Assembly (NCBI RefSeq): GCF_003149745.1
Contig: NZ_QGEG01000004.1
Location: forward strand, 172,959-236,958
Reading direction: 5' to 3'
DNA: 64,000 nt
Origin: Flagellimonas aquimarina
GTDB lineage: Bacteria > Bacteroidota > Bacteroidia > Flavobacteriales > Flavobacteriaceae
Shown: one piece after another, positions 63,143 to 64,000 of the stretch
Layout of the letters: each line of letters starts with the position of its first letter
Numbering within the stretch: the first letter of the stretch is position 1
The notes under the pieces: generated by a model
What the model saw: only the letters and a program-made list of their open reading frames with translations
What the model was told of the DNA's origin: nothing
The model's database searches: none
Program-made: the position numbers and the translations under genes

Positions 63143-64000
63143 ATGGTCAAAAAATTACTTTCAGCCTTATTTTTATTAGGAACTTTTATGGCTGCTGCGC
63201 AGAATTTGCACACGCAATCAAATGCAGCTTCAATTGAAAACGAATCTGACGCGACAACGGGTTGGACCGGTTTAGGAGTTATTACTTCAGACAATACAGA
63301 AGCCCAAACGGGCAACTTTGCTATTAGGGTGGAATCCACCGCTAACAACGGTAGAACATTGCAATATACTTTTAATGCAACCGTTGGGGTAGATTATACA
63401 ATTCAAATTTGGGCAAAGCAAGGTCCTCAAGTCACTAATAATAATGATCCGGCTTTCGCCAATTGGTCTGGGTTCAGTGGTTTTTCTACAACAACAATTA
63501 ATAATACAGATTGGGTTGAGTACGTTTTTAACGTAACTGCAACAGCTACCAATCCAATAATAAGAGTGTATACCAGCCCTTACCAATTCAGGTTTACCGC
63601 AGGCAACACCGTAATTATAGATAGCGTATCCATTACTGCTGATGGTAGTGATACAGAAAACCCAAGTGCGGTTTCAGATTTATCTTCTTCAAATACTACA
63701 GATACAACAACTGACCTTAGTTGGAGCGCATCTACTGACAATGTGGGGGTGACCAACTATGAGGTCTTTCAAGATGGTGTCAGCATCGCCAATACTGGAA
63801 CAACCACTAATTTTAATGTTACGGGCCTTTCTCCAAGTACCGGTTACAACTTTACGGTATTTGCGGAGGATGCCGCAGGCAATACTTCTGCAGTGAGCAA
63901 TACTGAGACGGTAAATACTCTGGCCGATAGCCAAGCTCCCAGTGCAATAGCAGATTTGTCCTCATCAAACACAACTGAAACCACTACAGATCTTTCTTGG
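63143..64000 (+). CDS. Secreted protein with a binding module and tandem FN3 repeats, truncated at window end
   Basis: The 286 codons visible run open past the right edge of the window. The start at 63143 gives a signal peptide (MVKKLLSALFLLGTFMAAAQ). Then comes a jelly-roll-like carbohydrate-binding module (about 22-170: ATTGWTGLGVITSDNTEAQTGNFAIRVESTANN ... TAGNTVIIDSVSITADG), followed by tandem fibronectin type III repeats. The motif DLSSSNTTDTTTDLSW (from 63677) returns as DLSSSNTTETTTDLSW (from 63953), exactly 276 bases or 92 codons later. Such architecture is typical of large secreted Flavobacteriia glycan enzymes or adhesins, often with a type IX secretion C-terminus, but the catalytic domain, if any, lies outside the window. 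Confidence 0.85.
   Translation, partial: MVKKLLSALFLLGTFMAAAQNLHTQSNAASIENESDATTGWTGLGVITSDNTEAQTGNFAIRVESTANNGRTLQYTFNATVGVDYTIQIWAKQGPQVTNNNDPAFANWSGFSGFSTTTINNTDWVEYVFNVTATATNPIIRVYTSPYQFRFTAGNTVIIDSVSITADGSDTENPSAVSDLSSSNTTDTTTDLSWSASTDNVGVTNYEVFQDGVSIANTGTTTNFNVTGLSPSTGYNFTVFAEDAAGNTSAVSNTETVNTLADSQAPSAIADLSSSNTTETTTDLSW

Overview
The window is AT-rich, densely coded DNA from a Bacteroidota chromosome, most likely a marine member of the Flavobacteriaceae. Evidence for this is a SusC/SusD pair preceded by an ECF sigma factor and a FecR anti-sigma factor, the TAnnTTTG type of -7 promoter box before several genes, and lineage-typical proteins (BshA for bacillithiol, a very divergent LptD, a TamB-like protein divergent from tsaD, a GH3/beta-lactamase fusion, DUF2911, DUF4159 and a THUMP-like methyltransferase). 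I saw no rRNA, tRNA, CRISPR array, insertion sequence or phage genes. Genus cannot be settled from the window.

Layout. 1-3.6 kb: the end of a D-lactate dehydrogenase gene, a cardiolipin synthase and a DUF2911/TPR protein. 3.7-21.6 kb: a catabolic locus. An RpiR-type regulator is divergent from a Na+ symporter, an M20 deacylase, a sarcosine-oxidase-like flavoenzyme and a small NTF2-like protein. These run directly into an ECF sigma/FecR/SusC/SusD block, then a secreted PIG-L deacetylase, an MFS sugar permease, an ROK kinase and a large secreted PcRGLX/YetA-like protein. 21.7-22.5 kb: a carboxypeptidase-regulatory-domain protein. 22.8-29.7 kb: a xylose operon (xylB, xylA, SSS symporter, GH26-like lipoprotein, LacI-family regulator) preceded by candidate LacI-type operators. 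29.7-37.6 kb: housekeeping and orphan genes (deoxyribonucleotidase, esterase, VanX-like dipeptidase, methyltransferase, AI-2E exporter, DUF4159, DUF1223, rsmE, TfoX-N, tsaD). 37.7-54.2 kb: envelope and central metabolism (TamB, pfkA-gapA-NAG kinase, RidA and LptD, amidase, MlaD, an Fe-S protein pair, a LamG protein). 54.3-60.2 kb: GH3/beta-lactamase fusion, bshA, a PrcB-like lipoprotein and an OmpA protein, closed by a 22-bp perfect hairpin. 60.3-64 kb: an ATP-grasp/PaaK-like ligase pair and the start of a secreted FN3-repeat protein cut by the window edge.

How it fits together. The 3.7-21.6 kb region looks like one acquisition system. An outer-membrane SusCD importer with its own sigma/anti-sigma switch supplies a glycoconjugate. 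Secreted PIG-L and PcRGLX-like enzymes process it, the MFS permease and ROK kinase take the sugar, and the symporter, M20 enzyme and flavin oxidase take an N-acyl or N-alkyl amino-acid part. Only the gene content is seen; the substrate is inference. In the xylose operon, a near-identical 21-bp operator-like element also lies before pfkA 19 kb away, suggesting that one LacI-family protein links pentose catabolism with glycolysis.
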